Assembly: GCA_938017975.1 (NCBI GenBank)
Contig: CALIKQ010000026.1
Location: forward strand, 1-47,273
Reading direction: 5' to 3'
Origin: an uncultured Pseudomonadales bacterium
Lineage (GTDB): Bacteria; Pseudomonadota; Gammaproteobacteria; Pseudomonadales; Azotimanducaceae
Length of the DNA stretch: 47,273 bases
Shown: one piece after another, positions 1 to 7,926 of the stretch
Layout: every line of letters starts with the position of its first letter
Numbering within the stretch: position 1 is the first letter of the stretch
The notes under the pieces: model-generated
Databases searched by the model: none
What the model saw: the letters and a program-made list of their open reading frames with translations, nothing else
What the model was told of the DNA's origin: nothing
Program-made: the position numbers and the translations under genes

Positions 1-1
1 T

Positions 2-2062
2 GTGCAAGCACAAAACAATCGTGCGGGTATGGATTACGCAAATTTTGATGGGTTCCAAAATGCGGCTGCCTCCTTGGATGGTTTTAACTTTACCAGTCAA
101 GATTCCATCAACCTCTACAACGAGTGTGTCTTTCCAGGTGAAATCAAGGGTAGTGACGTCTGTGCTGGCACCAATGGATTGAATCGTGAGGAGTTCGATG
201 GGGACACGACTCAGCTTAATTTGACGTACCAACTCACCGACAACATTGAGCTGAAATATATTTTTGGCTTCAATGAGCTGATTTATCGCCGAACGACTGA
301 CGATGACAACACCGCGAGCGCATTCCACGATCGACAATTTTATGTCAATCATGAAGCGTCGTATGAGTCTCATGAGGTTGTAGCCTTCATCGATCTGAAC
401 GACGATATCTCTCTGACTTCGGGTGTGTTTTTCTACGATGCGACCATCAATCAGCGCGGTGATTTTTACAGCGCTGTAGGTGAGCGCAGAATGATCGACC
501 CCTACGTCGACAATACCGCTCTCGGAGCTGGCCTAGACTCTGTTCTGTCCAACACTCTGGGTGCAGGAGAGGCGTTGACGCCTCTGCTGACCGGGATTTC
601 CTTGTACGACATGATGTTGGCTTTGGGCATCGCTGTGCCTGGTCAGATTTCTTTGCACTCTGCGAAGGAATCTTGCGTCGGCAGTGATCGATTTGGTTGT
701 AATCGTAATGACTCAGTGGCCAATGCCGATGCGGGTGCCACTGCGCTTGAGAATCCCAGTCGAAATCTGATGATTGGTCTGTGGACAGGTGATGACGGTA
801 CGAACCCGGATCTTGATGTTCAGTGGGGTCCAAATACAGTCGGCAGTGATCTGCTTTATGGAACGCAAACAGATCGCAAGGCATTTGCGGCCTACACCCA
901 AGGTGTGTGGCAAATTAACGATGAGTTTGCGCTCACCGTTGGTCTGCGTTATGCAAAAGATGAGCTTGTTGCTGAAGAGAACCTCTGGCGATATACCGAG
1001 AGTGATTTGGGCGGCCTGATTGCTTTTTGGGGCGGCGCATTTGGAATCAGCCTAGCAAACGGTGGGTTTGAGCAGAGCGCTGAAGCTGCCGCGGCTGGCA
1101 GTCCTTTTGGTCTGATTTTAGACCAGTACGGACAGCCAACACCCACGCGCAAAGCAGTGAACGGCGGTATCCCGATCGCGGTTAGTCTTTACCGACCATT
1201 TGATCGGGAAGATACTAAAACAACCTTCCGCGTGAATTTGGATTACGACATCACTGACAATGCGATGATGTACGCTTCGGTCACAACAGGCCACCGTGCT
1301 GGAGGATACAACCTGGTGTTCTTTAGCAAGACGCCCACTTACGATCCAGAAGAGTTAATCGCCTACGAGTTGGGTTACAAAACCCAGTGGTTGGACAATT
1401 CACTGCAGTTGAACGGTTCATTTTATTACTACGACTATGAAAACATTCATACAGTAGCAACCGAAGTGAATACCTTCTTCGGCACCTCGACCTCGGTCTT
1501 GCCTGCACCAGGCGCTGAGATCAAGGGTATGGAAGCGGAATTGACCTGGTTGGCGACAGATTCGCTGACTTTGGGCGGTAACTTCAGCTATACACCGAAT
1601 GAGTACTCAGAAGATTTGGAGATCCTTGATCCAGCAGGATTTGATCGTCCAGCGTCGTTGTTCGGCGCAGCGACTTCTCTGAAGAACATCAATGGCAATC
1701 AGCTGCTGCAGGTACCAGAATCTAAGTTCAACGCTTGGGTTACCCACGTGACGCCGTTAGATTCAGGTGCAACTCTGATGTTCTCTGGATCTTATAGCTG
1801 GATCGACAAAGTCTATTACTCGCCTTTCCAAAACGAAGACGAAATGTCTGAAGGCTATAGCCGATTGGATTTGAGAGCCACTTGGACCTCGCGAGACGGA
1901 CGTATGATGCTTTCGGGCTTTGTAAACAATGTGCTTGATGAGACCGGTGTCCTTCAGGTACTCAGGCACGGTGAGGAAGAGATGTTCCGCCAGAGTGCGG
2001 GTACGACCTTGCCTCGTTTGATGGGCATTGAGTTCACGGTTGCGATGAACCCAATGAACTAA
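2..2062 (+). CDS. TonB-dependent receptor, 3' part (5' end outside window)
   Basis: This is the C-terminal 686 residues of an outer-membrane TonB-dependent receptor. The reading frame is open at the left edge, so the signal peptide, TonB box and probably most of the plug domain lie outside. What is visible is a long run of alternating aromatic/hydrophilic beta-strands with typical barrel motifs: a 'TDNIELKYIFGFNE' strand near residue 75, 'FAAYTQGVWQINDEFALTVGLRY' around 300, and 'MMYASVTTGHRAGGYN' followed by 'YDPEELIAYELGYKTQW' around 420-460, which is the classic receptor barrel signature. The end lacks the usual terminal Phe. Such receptors import large substrates using TonB-ExbBD energy. 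The substrate cannot be read from sequence. A strong intrinsic terminator follows 18 bases after the stop, so it ends its transcription unit. Confidence 0.93.
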   Translation: MQAQNNRAGMDYANFDGFQNAAASLDGFNFTSQDSINLYNECVFPGEIKGSDVCAGTNGLNREEFDGDTTQLNLTYQLTDNIELKYIFGFNELIYRRTTDDDNTASAFHDRQFYVNHEASYESHEVVAFIDLNDDISLTSGVFFYDATINQRGDFYSAVGERRMIDPYVDNTALGAGLDSVLSNTLGAGEALTPLLTGISLYDMMLALGIAVPGQISLHSAKESCVGSDRFGCNRNDSVANADAGATALENPSRNLMIGLWTGDDGTNPDLDVQWGPNTVGSDLLYGTQTDRKAFAAYTQGVWQINDEFALTVGLRYAKDELVAEENLWRYTESDLGGLIAFWGGAFGISLANGGFEQSAEAAAAGSPFGLILDQYGQPTPTRKAVNGGIPIAVSLYRPFDREDTKTTFRVNLDYDITDNAMMYASVTTGHRAGGYNLVFFSKTPTYDPEELIAYELGYKTQWLDNSLQLNGSFYYYDYENIHTVATEVNTFFGTSTSVLPAPGAEIKGMEAELTWLATDSLTLGGNFSYTPNEYSEDLEILDPAGFDRPASLFGAATSLKNINGNQLLQVPESKFNAWVTHVTPLDSGATLMFSGSYSWIDKVYYSPFQNEDEMSEGYSRLDLRATWTSRDGRMMLSGFVNNVLDETGVLQVLRHGEEEMFRQSAGTTLPRLMGIEFTVAMNPMN

Positions 2063-2080
2063 ATCTTAGTGATTTGGTGA

Positions 2081-2109
2081 AAAAGGCGGGCTTGGCCCGC
2101 CTTTTTTTT
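2081..2109 (+). terminator. Rho-independent terminator of the TonB receptor
   Basis: GGCGGGC (2085-2091), loop TTG, GCCCGCC (2095-2101), then eight T residues. The stem is a perfect 7 bp and all GC. A-residues at 2081-2084 would extend the stem into the T run. Confidence 0.93.
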
Positions 2110-2444
2110 GTCCAGTATTGAGCGGCAGCGGATTGGTGCTTGCGTCTGTCTGACACGCCGATTGTGTGAAGAGATTGTTGTGAGCATGTTCGCTCTCGCT
2201 GTGATGGTTCATCGACTGGTCCTAGTCGCGTAATTATTTGTGGTGAAAGACTGATCTGCTGTTGTGATCGCCTTTGGCCTGTCCCGTTGTTTTGCTTCTG
2301 CGCGGAGTTGAGGCCATGCAAGCGGCGCTTTGATTGGCTGGGGCGATGAGTGCGCTCGCAGAGCGCAAGGTATCGGGTTAACCAAATTAGCCCCGAAACA
2401 CATCAAGTCCCTAGCGCGAAGATCTTACAGAATGTTTGGTAAAG
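2110..2444. other. Intergenic stretch without a recognisable gene
   Basis: Between the receptor terminator and the 4.5S RNA promoter I see no reading frame with family resemblance, no tRNA fold and no clear repeat. The short open frames on the minus strand here are rich in Gln, Ser, Thr and Arg and have no convincing ribosome binding site. Confidence 0.5.
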
Positions 2445-2473
2445 GTGGCCGCTGAAGACAAAAGTCGTATAAT
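2445..2473 (+). promoter_or_regulatory. Probable sigma70 promoter of ffs
   Basis: A perfect -10 hexamer TATAAT lies at 2468-2473. A 17-bp spacer places the -35 position at 2445-2450 (GTGGCC), which is a poor match. The predicted transcription start is about 2479-2481, exactly where the SRP RNA stem begins. Confidence 0.6.
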
Positions 2474-2478
2474 GGGGG

Positions 2479-2583
2479 TTCCACCTTGGTCCTCTCGCAA
2501 TAAATAGAGGCAAACCCCGCCAGGCCCGGAAGGGAGCAACGGTAGTTTCGAATTTGTGTGCCGGGATGTGGCTAAGGTGGTCT
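2479..2583 (+). ncRNA. ffs: 4.5S signal recognition particle RNA (small SRP RNA)
   Basis: The RNA partner of Ffh (SRP54), used for co-translational membrane targeting. The diagnostic symmetric/asymmetric loop region is present: CCAGGCCCGGAAGGGAGCA at 2520-2538, opposed by GTGTGCCGGGATGTGGCT at 2556-2573. The terminal helix closes CCACCTT (2481-2487) with AAGGTGG (2574-2580). The core corresponds closely to E. coli 4.5S RNA (CAGGTCCGGAAGGAAGCAGC and GTGCCGGGATGTAGCTGG). Size is about 105 nt, as expected for the gammaproteobacterial short form without an Alu domain. The 5' end is set by the TATAAT at 2468; the 3' end is approximate. In many relatives ffs lies near dnaX, which is not seen here. 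Confidence 0.95.
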
Positions 2584-3143
2584 TTCTTTCATCCCATCAA
2601 TCAGCCTAAAAACAGTAGGATTGCCGCGCTCATGTGTTGTGTGTGAGCCACTGCGATAGGCATCAAAAGCGCTTCGAGCGCGCACGGGTAGTATTTGCGC
2701 CAGTATTTTCAGAGTAGGCGCCACCACATCAGCAAGGAAATCGCCTAACGAACCGTTAGATTGCGCCTTTTTGTTTTGCCCCGCTAAAAAAATCGAAAGG
2801 CTGCGCGAGGGATGCTCGTGATGGAGTCAACCGGCCTATCGGGTTTTCGCAGCAGCACTGCAACGGGGCTCAACCCTTCCTCGAGAGACTGATGCTTGAT
2901 GTTTTCATTGGTGGGTAGACTACGCGGCACTCAGGTGTTTTCTAAAGGTTGTCAATACGCGGTAAAGCGTTCATCCAAAAGGATGTTGATGGTCGGTTGC
3001 TCGGAGGAAGTCTAGGACGCTGTTTGAAGCGTAAGTACCACAATACGGGGAGGCTTTGGAGCTATGGCGAATAATGCAATGGCTAACTCGCTGTTCACTG
3101 GATGAAGGCAAAGCGCGTTGCAAAAAAGCAACAAAGGGTGACG
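2584..3143. other. Gene-free stretch downstream of ffs
   Basis: About 560 bases with no convincing coding frame. It holds one perfect stem-loop (CTAACG 2745-2750, loop AAC, CGTTAG 2754-2759) with a T-rich stretch at 2768-2776, listed separately. I see no tRNA or other known RNA. The region just before 3144 supplies the ribosome binding site of the next gene. Confidence 0.5.
2745..2776 (+). terminator. Weak terminator-like hairpin downstream of ffs
   Basis: Perfect 6-bp stem CTAACG/CGTTAG with a 3-nt loop, followed after eight bases by TTTTTGTTTT. The gap between stem and T run is longer than usual, so termination strength is doubtful. It could end the ffs transcript. Confidence 0.35.
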
Positions 3144-3716
3144 ATGAAAATTTTTATGATAGTGGGAATGATCATGATGAGTGCTATGGCAGATGCTCAG
3201 ACCATACGAATTATTGGCCCGGACAGTCGGCAGCCTGATTTGCGCTGGCAGGTGGTCAACGACACGGTTATGGGCGGGCAGTCGTCGAGTCGGTTTGAGC
3301 GGAATGGCGCTGAGGTACGCTTTTCGGGGTTCCTAAATACGGATGGTGGAGGGTTCGCCTCTCTGCGCAGCGAGCGTCTCAATGCTGATCTAGCACCTGT
3401 GACCTTGATTAGACTCAGGGTTAAGGGTGACGGCAGGCGTTATAGCGTCCGACTTTATGCGCAAGGTGAGCGCCTCTCCTATCAGCACTCTTTTTCGACT
3501 GTTGCTGACGAGTGGCGCCTTCTCGAGCTGAACATTCGTGACTTTTACGCAACCTGGCGAGGGCGGCGGTTTGATCGGCCACCTCTTGCAGCGGAAGAGA
3601 TTATCGGCGTCGGGTTGATACTCGCGGACGGTTTAGATGGCCCTTTTGAAATTGCGCTGGACCGCCTCGAGTTCGATACCGCGCTGGCTCAGCAAGCTAG
3701 CATTCAGCCTAGATGA
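3144..3716 (+). CDS. Exported CIA30-like (complex I intermediate-associated protein 30 domain) protein
   Basis: The protein of 190 residues starts with a short signal peptide (MKIFMIVGMIMMSAMADA, cleavage before Gln). The rest is a single beta-sandwich of the CIA30 / NDUFAF1-like family. The typical opening 'WQVVNDTVMGGQSSSRF' and 'GGGFASLRS' are clear, followed by 'LRVKGDGRRYSVRLY' and a closing 'IGVGLILADGLDGPFEIALDRLEF'. I chose the ATG at 3144 because AAAGGG ends 5 nt upstream and a signal peptide follows directly. A start at 3102 would add 14 residues (MKAKRVAKKQQRVT) with a poor ribosome site. In eukaryotes CIA30 helps assemble complex I; bacterial exported members have no settled role and may bind carbohydrate-like ligands. 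Its stop codon overlaps the start of the next gene (ATGA), so the two products are translationally coupled. Confidence 0.85.
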   Translation: MKIFMIVGMIMMSAMADAQTIRIIGPDSRQPDLRWQVVNDTVMGGQSSSRFERNGAEVRFSGFLNTDGGGFASLRSERLNADLAPVTLIRLRVKGDGRRYSVRLYAQGERLSYQHSFSTVADEWRLLELNIRDFYATWRGRRFDRPPLAAEEIIGVGLILADGLDGPFEIALDRLEFDTALAQQASIQPR

Positions 3717-4426
3717 AGACACGGTCGATCAGCTTCATAGCGATTGTTGCGCTGCTCACGCTGAGTGTTTCCCAAGCGGCCAACCAGGAGCAGCGATACA
3801 AAATCAGTGCTCCAGATTTTGATGGTATCGGCAAGCAATACCTAGGACGCTCAATTTCTTATGTTATGGGGCATCGAGGCGCCGACTGGCTCGAGCGCAC
3901 CTCTCGGGAAGAAGAGGAGCGAACAGATTTGTTGATCGACAACCTGCCTCTGTCCGAAGACTCCGTTGTCGCTGATATTGGCGCTGGCACGGGCTATTTC
4001 GCATTTCCGGTTGCGCAGCGGATTCCTCGGGGCAAGTTGTTTGCAGTGGATATTCAGCAGGAAATGCTCGATCTGATTCAGCAGCGCAAGATTACAGATG
4101 GGGCAGACAATATTTCATTGGTGTTAGGCACGATCAAGGACGTCAAATTGCCGCCAGCCTCCGTTGACCTCGCCTTCATTGTGGATGCTTATCATGAATT
4201 CTCCCATCCATACGAGATGGGCCGCTCGATTTTCAGAGCGCTCAAGCCAGGCGGCCAGCTGATTTTGATTGAATATCGCGCCGAAGATGGTTCGGTGCCA
4301 ATTAAGCGCCTTCATAAAATGACGGCTCGGCAAGTTGATAAGGAGATGCGTGTTTTGGGTTTTGAATTGACCAACGCGTTGGATGTGCTTCCCCAGCAAC
4401 ACTTCTTGATCTTCACCAAGCCCTAA
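3713..4426 (+). CDS. Predicted exported class I SAM-dependent methyltransferase
   Basis: 237 residues. Residues 1-22 form a Sec signal peptide (MKTRSISFIAIVALLTLSVSQA). Residues 85-96 (VVADIGAGTGYF) are the SAM-binding motif I, with an acidic residue at 113 in 'LFAVDIQ' that would contact the ribose. A later 'FRALKPGGQLILIEY' is the usual motif of strand 5. A conserved pre-domain 'GRSISYVMGHRGADWLERTSREEEER' precedes the fold. The start ATG overlaps the stop of the CIA30-like gene by four bases, so both exported proteins are made from one transcript. SAM is not known to be abundant in the periplasm, so either the leader is a membrane anchor facing another way, or the domain is used differently. 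The substrate is unknown. Fold assignment is firm; location and activity are inferred. Confidence 0.85.
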   Translation: MKTRSISFIAIVALLTLSVSQAANQEQRYKISAPDFDGIGKQYLGRSISYVMGHRGADWLERTSREEEERTDLLIDNLPLSEDSVVADIGAGTGYFAFPVAQRIPRGKLFAVDIQQEMLDLIQQRKITDGADNISLVLGTIKDVKLPPASVDLAFIVDAYHEFSHPYEMGRSIFRALKPGGQLILIEYRAEDGSVPIKRLHKMTARQVDKEMRVLGFELTNALDVLPQQHFLIFTKP

Positions 4427-4521
4427 CGCGTCCGTTCAGCATTGTTGTCGCAAAAGACCTTTTATTCATTCGCTCGAAAGAGAATCCTGGTTCAAACAAG
4501 CGATTGATGTTGCTTGAATGA

Positions 4522-4583
4522 CTCGCTCGGCACATTGTTGCAGAGCGAGGAAGCAGCTTGTACTGAGGGTTTTTTTTCTCAGT
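4522..4583. repeat. Two adjacent inverted repeats before the crotonase gene
   Basis: CTCGCTC (4522-4528) pairs with GAGCGAG (4543-4549). ACTGAG (4562-4567) pairs with CTCAGT (4578-4583) around a GG-T8 loop. The first stem could end the preceding operon, but no T run follows it immediately. The second could be a regulatory structure at the start of the next transcript. The function is not clear. Confidence 0.35.
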
Positions 4584-4635
4584 CAAAGCACGGTATGCTG
4601 GCTGCCATCAAATGTTTAGCAGTAGTGGAGTAAGT

Positions 4636-5445
4636 ATGTCAGATCATCTTCTTGAGACGCTTGAAGACGGCGTTTGCACGTTGACTATGAATCGGCCCGA
4701 GGCCCGAAACGCCATGAGCGGTAGCATGATGGTTGCGCTCAATGAGGCAGTTCCGAGAGTCGCTGCAGACCCAGCCGTGCGTTGTGTCGTGCTAACCGGC
4801 GCGGGAGGGGCTTTTTGCTCTGGTGGCGATGTCAAAGGCTTTGCCAGCGATAATGCTGGCGAAGGTAAGTCAGGGGAGGGGACTTCCCTTGAATCCAAGG
4901 TGCATAGCCTGCGCCAGGGCATGGAACTCTCAAGAATGTTGCACGAGATGCCTAAGCCAACCCTTGCGATTATTCCGGGGCCAGCAGCAGGGGCTGGTTT
5001 GTCACTGGCACTGGCCTGTGATCTTCGGTTTGCCCTTGATACGGCTAAGATTACAACGGCCTTTTCGAAAATAGGCGCGTCAGGTGATTACGGTGGTTCA
5101 TACTTTTTGCCCTACCTGGTCGGCGCCGCCAAAGCGCGAGAGCTCTATTTTACCGCGGATGTTATCTCCGGAACCGAAGCCTACGCACTGGGCTTGGTCA
5201 ACAAGGTCGCGTCTAGCGATACCTTTGAAGCAGAGTCGCAGGCTTATGCCAAGCATCTCGCAAGCCTGCCAACCGTGGCGCTAGGCTATATGAAAAAGAA
5301 TTTAAATGCTGCACAGAATGGCACGCTTTCAGACGTCTTTGATCATGAAGCCATGCACATGATGCGCTGTTTTATGACAGACGATCATAAGGCGGCGGCT
5401 CAAGCTTTTGTTGAGAAACGCACACCGGTTTTTAACGGTCGTTAG
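4636..5445 (+). CDS. Enoyl-CoA hydratase/isomerase family protein (PaaG-like crotonase)
   Basis: A 269-residue crotonase. The oxyanion-hole segments are present: 'GAGGAFCSGGDVKGF' (55-69) and 'GPAAGAGLSLALACD' (115-129). The two catalytic Glu of true enoyl-CoA hydratases (rat E144 and E164) are replaced by Ser and Phe. In contrast Asp151 in 'SKIGASGDYGG' matches the catalytic Asp of PaaG-type isomerases ('SKIGLVPDSGG'). It is therefore more likely an enoyl-CoA isomerase or related enzyme than a hydratase. The start at 4636 is chosen because GGAG lies 5 nt upstream; an ATG at 4612 would add eight residues. It is monocistronic, ended by a strong terminator, and converges with the acyl-CoA dehydrogenase operon, which suggests a shared fatty-acid, aromatic or steroid side-chain pathway. 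Confidence 0.88.
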   Translation: MSDHLLETLEDGVCTLTMNRPEARNAMSGSMMVALNEAVPRVAADPAVRCVVLTGAGGAFCSGGDVKGFASDNAGEGKSGEGTSLESKVHSLRQGMELSRMLHEMPKPTLAIIPGPAAGAGLSLALACDLRFALDTAKITTAFSKIGASGDYGGSYFLPYLVGAAKARELYFTADVISGTEAYALGLVNKVASSDTFEAESQAYAKHLASLPTVALGYMKKNLNAAQNGTLSDVFDHEAMHMMRCFMTDDHKAAAQAFVEKRTPVFNGR

Positions 5446-5491
5446 TGGAAGGAGTCGGCTCGACTTTTCGGGTCGCGGTGAAGAGCACAAT

Positions 5492-5526
5492 AGCCCCTGT
5501 TCGCGCAGCGAGTCAGGGGCTTTTTT
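5492..5526 (+). terminator. Rho-independent terminator of the crotonase gene
   Basis: AGCCCCTG (5492-5499) pairs with CAGGGGCT (5514-5521), with an inner CGC/GCG pair in the loop, followed by a run of T to 5526. It lies between two convergent genes; read from the minus strand there is no T run, so it serves the plus strand. Confidence 0.92.
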
Positions 5527-5529
5527 CGT

Positions 5530-6672
5530 TTAGGCAGCTTTACCGATCACCATATCTGCCAAGAGGGCCCGCTGGTATTTTGCATCACCCAGCATGACTT
5601 GGCTGTGCATCTGTCTTTTGAAAAAAAGATGAACGTAGCATTCCCACGTAAAGCCAATGCCGCCGTGAAATTGCACTGCTCTGCTACTGCTGAAAACGGC
5701 CATGTCATTGGCTTCAGATTTGGCCATCCGGGCGAGCTTCAGCGCTTCCTCAGGGTTATGATCAAAAGCACAGGCCGCGTTATAGGCCAGTGATTTTGCA
5801 TTATCTATTTGTAGCATGACGTTCACCAAAGGATGCTTCACGGCTTGGAAGAAGCCCAAAGGTCGCTCAAATTGGACCCGAGTTTTGGCGTAATCGACGG
5901 TCGTTTGCAGCAACCATTCTCCAGCGCCAACCATGTCGGCAGCCAGCAGGCAGAGCAGTGCCGGCATCGCGGCGTCCAGGGCCTTGGCCCCGCGACCAGC
6001 CTCTGTGAGCCGAACGCCTTCAACGTTGGAAAAGGTTAACCGCGCCTGGTCCCTGGTGAGGTCGATGATTCTGTCAGGGTCCAATGTCAGCCCTGCAGCG
6101 TCGGCACTGACAAGATACAAATCAACGCCATCTTCGCTTCGAGCACTGACCACAAATTGCTCGCACTTACGCGCATCTTGTACAAAGGCGGCGACACCGT
6201 CGAGGCGGCCTTGGTTGTTCGCTTGAATTGTTGTGGCATCGCTGGACCACTGCCCGGTTGCATCGGTGATCGCAAGGGTTGTGGCCTTGCCGGTGGCGAT
6301 ATCCGCGAGTGCGGCAGTAGCCTCAGCTGAATCACATGCATTCAGCACGAAGGTCGAGCCAAGGGTGACGCTCAGTGGTGACGGGAAAGCTGCTCTGCCT
6401 ACTTCTTCGGCGAGCGCGATGGCAGCGACGGTCGGCATGCCGATCCCGCCAGCCGCTTCAGGTACACATACTGCGGTCCAACCAAGGTCGACGATTTGCT
6501 GCCAAAGTCCTTGATCCCAAATGCATTCATTCGGACGTTCGATGTGGTAATCGTCAGCGACTAGACGATGAAGCTTGTCGCTGGAGCAGTGGTCGGCTAG
6601 GAATTTGCGCGCTGAGTCCCGCAGCATCACCTCGTCCTCGCCAAAACCAAAATTTTTGGGTTGTTCAGCCAT
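5530..6672 (-). CDS. Acyl-CoA dehydrogenase, probable non-catalytic subunit (FadE28/ChsE1-like)
   Basis: 380 residues with the acyl-CoA dehydrogenase fold: N-terminal helices from 'FGFGEDEVMLRDSARKFLADH', a degenerate middle beta-domain, and a C-terminal helical domain with 'VQFERPLGFFQAVKHPLVNV' and 'VQFHGGIGFTWE'. The canonical C-terminal Glu of short/medium-chain enzymes (in YEGTNEIQ) aligns with Leu in 'VMLGDAKYQ', and the alternative helix-G position also has no Glu ('LAADMVGAGEW'). It thus appears to lack a catalytic base. The upstream gene keeps one, ends 9 bases before this start, and is also a dehydrogenase. Paired genes of this kind form alpha2-beta2 enzymes in actinobacterial steroid side-chain degradation (FadE28-FadE29). 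The start is supported by TAGGAG upstream of the ATG. Substrate unknown. Confidence 0.9.
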   Translation of the reverse strand: MAEQPKNFGFGEDEVMLRDSARKFLADHCSSDKLHRLVADDYHIERPNECIWDQGLWQQIVDLGWTAVCVPEAAGGIGMPTVAAIALAEEVGRAAFPSPLSVTLGSTFVLNACDSAEATAALADIATGKATTLAITDATGQWSSDATTIQANNQGRLDGVAAFVQDARKCEQFVVSARSEDGVDLYLVSADAAGLTLDPDRIIDLTRDQARLTFSNVEGVRLTEAGRGAKALDAAMPALLCLLAADMVGAGEWLLQTTVDYAKTRVQFERPLGFFQAVKHPLVNVMLQIDNAKSLAYNAACAFDHNPEEALKLARMAKSEANDMAVFSSSRAVQFHGGIGFTWECYVHLFFKRQMHSQVMLGDAKYQRALLADMVIGKAA

Positions 6673-6681
6673 GATGGACTC

Positions 6682-7926
6682 CTATTTTGATTTCGGTAGA
6701 CCGAGCACACGCTCGCCGAGAATATTGCGTTGAACTTCATTAGCACCGGCGGCAATGGTAACCCCGAAGCTGTTCATATAAGCAAGCGGCCATTGGCCAC
6801 CCGCGGGCGCGTTGTCGTCATTGACGTACAAGGTACTGGCTGCACCTTCGATTCGGTAGGCCACCTCAGCAAGGTCTTGGTTAAATTCTGTGCCCACAAG
6901 CTTGCTCTGAAGCGGAATTCGCATGGGGTGATCGGTCAAAGCGGGAACGGCACTTCTGCGCGTGTTCTGCTGCATGGCTTCTCGGCGAATCATCAGTTTC
7001 ATGATTTCATCGCGTAATACAGGATCATCCGCTGCGGTCTGACCGAGGCGTTGATGAGATTTTGCTAAATCAATCAAGGAGCCAATGGATCCAACCGAGA
7101 CGCCGCTTTCCTCTTCCGTGGCCATGCCACCCGAAGCTGGTGTGGTCAGGGGGCCTGCACCGCGTTCGTGCGCAAGCGTGGTCATCGCAACCTTCCAACC
7201 CGCACCGACTTCATCGAGACGGTAACGGTCAGGAATGACAAGATCGTCAAACAAAACTTCGTTGAATCCGGTTTGGCCGGTCATTTTAATGAGCGGACGA
7301 ACAGTGACACCTTTACCGAGCGCTTCTTTGATCGGAACGACAAAGTAGGACAATCCGTTGTATTTGTCTTCCTTGTCGGTTCGGCAAAGCAAGATCATCC
7401 AGTCAGCAAAGTGGGCGAGGGAGGTCCAGACCTTATGGCCGTTGATGACCCAGTTGTCGCCATCTTTTTCAGCGAATGTCTGCTGGTTTGCAAGGTCTGA
7501 ACCTGCGCCTGGTTCAGAGAATCCCTGACACCAAATGTGTTCCCCCGAAAAGAGTTTAGGCAGGAGCTCAGCTTTCACGTCTTCTTGGGCGTGAAAGAAA
7601 ATCGTGGGCGCCGCCATTCCCATGCCAATGATATTGGGAAGGTAAGGTGTTTTGGCACGCTGCATTTCTTGGTTGGCAATGCTCTGGCATTGATCCATGC
7701 CGCCGCCGCCGACTTCTTTTGGGTAGTCGCAGCCAATCATGCCTGCATCAAATGCAGATTTTTGCCATTGTTGTAGCCAGGCCATTGCCGCAGGATCGCT
7801 GAGCTCCAGTGCGCCTTGCGGAATATTAACCGGCGGGCGACCGGGGTGATTTTCAGAGAGCCAGTTTTGGCATTGGGCTCGAAACGCGGCCTGTTCAGGG
7901 CTGTCTTTGCGTTCTGATTCGGACAT
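6682..7926 (-). CDS. Acyl-CoA dehydrogenase, probable catalytic subunit (FadE29/ChsE2-like)
   Basis: 414 residues. The FAD/acyl-CoA binding stretch is intact: 'WCQGFSEPGAGSDL' (132-145) and 'DNWVINGHKVWTSLAHFADW' (157-176). The C-terminal FAD-contact motif reads 'AAGANEVQRNILGERVLGLP'; the usual Glu of the YEG motif is Ala here. Glu254 in 'TLAHERGAG' sits at the isovaleryl-CoA-dehydrogenase/FadE29 position on helix G, so it is the likely catalytic base. It is the first gene of a two-gene operon with the dehydrogenase downstream (9-base gap), which supports one heteromeric flavoenzyme introducing the 2,3-double bond of a CoA thioester. AGAGGAAA lies before the ATG. Electron acceptor would be ETF. 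The chain or ring substrate is not readable from sequence; a steroid-like side chain is an inference from family. Confidence 0.92.
   Translation of the reverse strand: MSESERKDSPEQAAFRAQCQNWLSENHPGRPPVNIPQGALELSDPAAMAWLQQWQKSAFDAGMIGCDYPKEVGGGGMDQCQSIANQEMQRAKTPYLPNIIGMGMAAPTIFFHAQEDVKAELLPKLFSGEHIWCQGFSEPGAGSDLANQQTFAEKDGDNWVINGHKVWTSLAHFADWMILLCRTDKEDKYNGLSYFVVPIKEALGKGVTVRPLIKMTGQTGFNEVLFDDLVIPDRYRLDEVGAGWKVAMTTLAHERGAGPLTTPASGGMATEEESGVSVGSIGSLIDLAKSHQRLGQTAADDPVLRDEIMKLMIRREAMQQNTRRSAVPALTDHPMRIPLQSKLVGTEFNQDLAEVAYRIEGAASTLYVNDDNAPAGGQWPLAYMNSFGVTIAAGANEVQRNILGERVLGLPKSK

Noticed and set aside
447-884. 145-codon minus-strand frame within the first TonB receptor
   Set aside because: Antisense shadow of a well supported barrel-coding sequence with His/Arg/Ser-rich translation.
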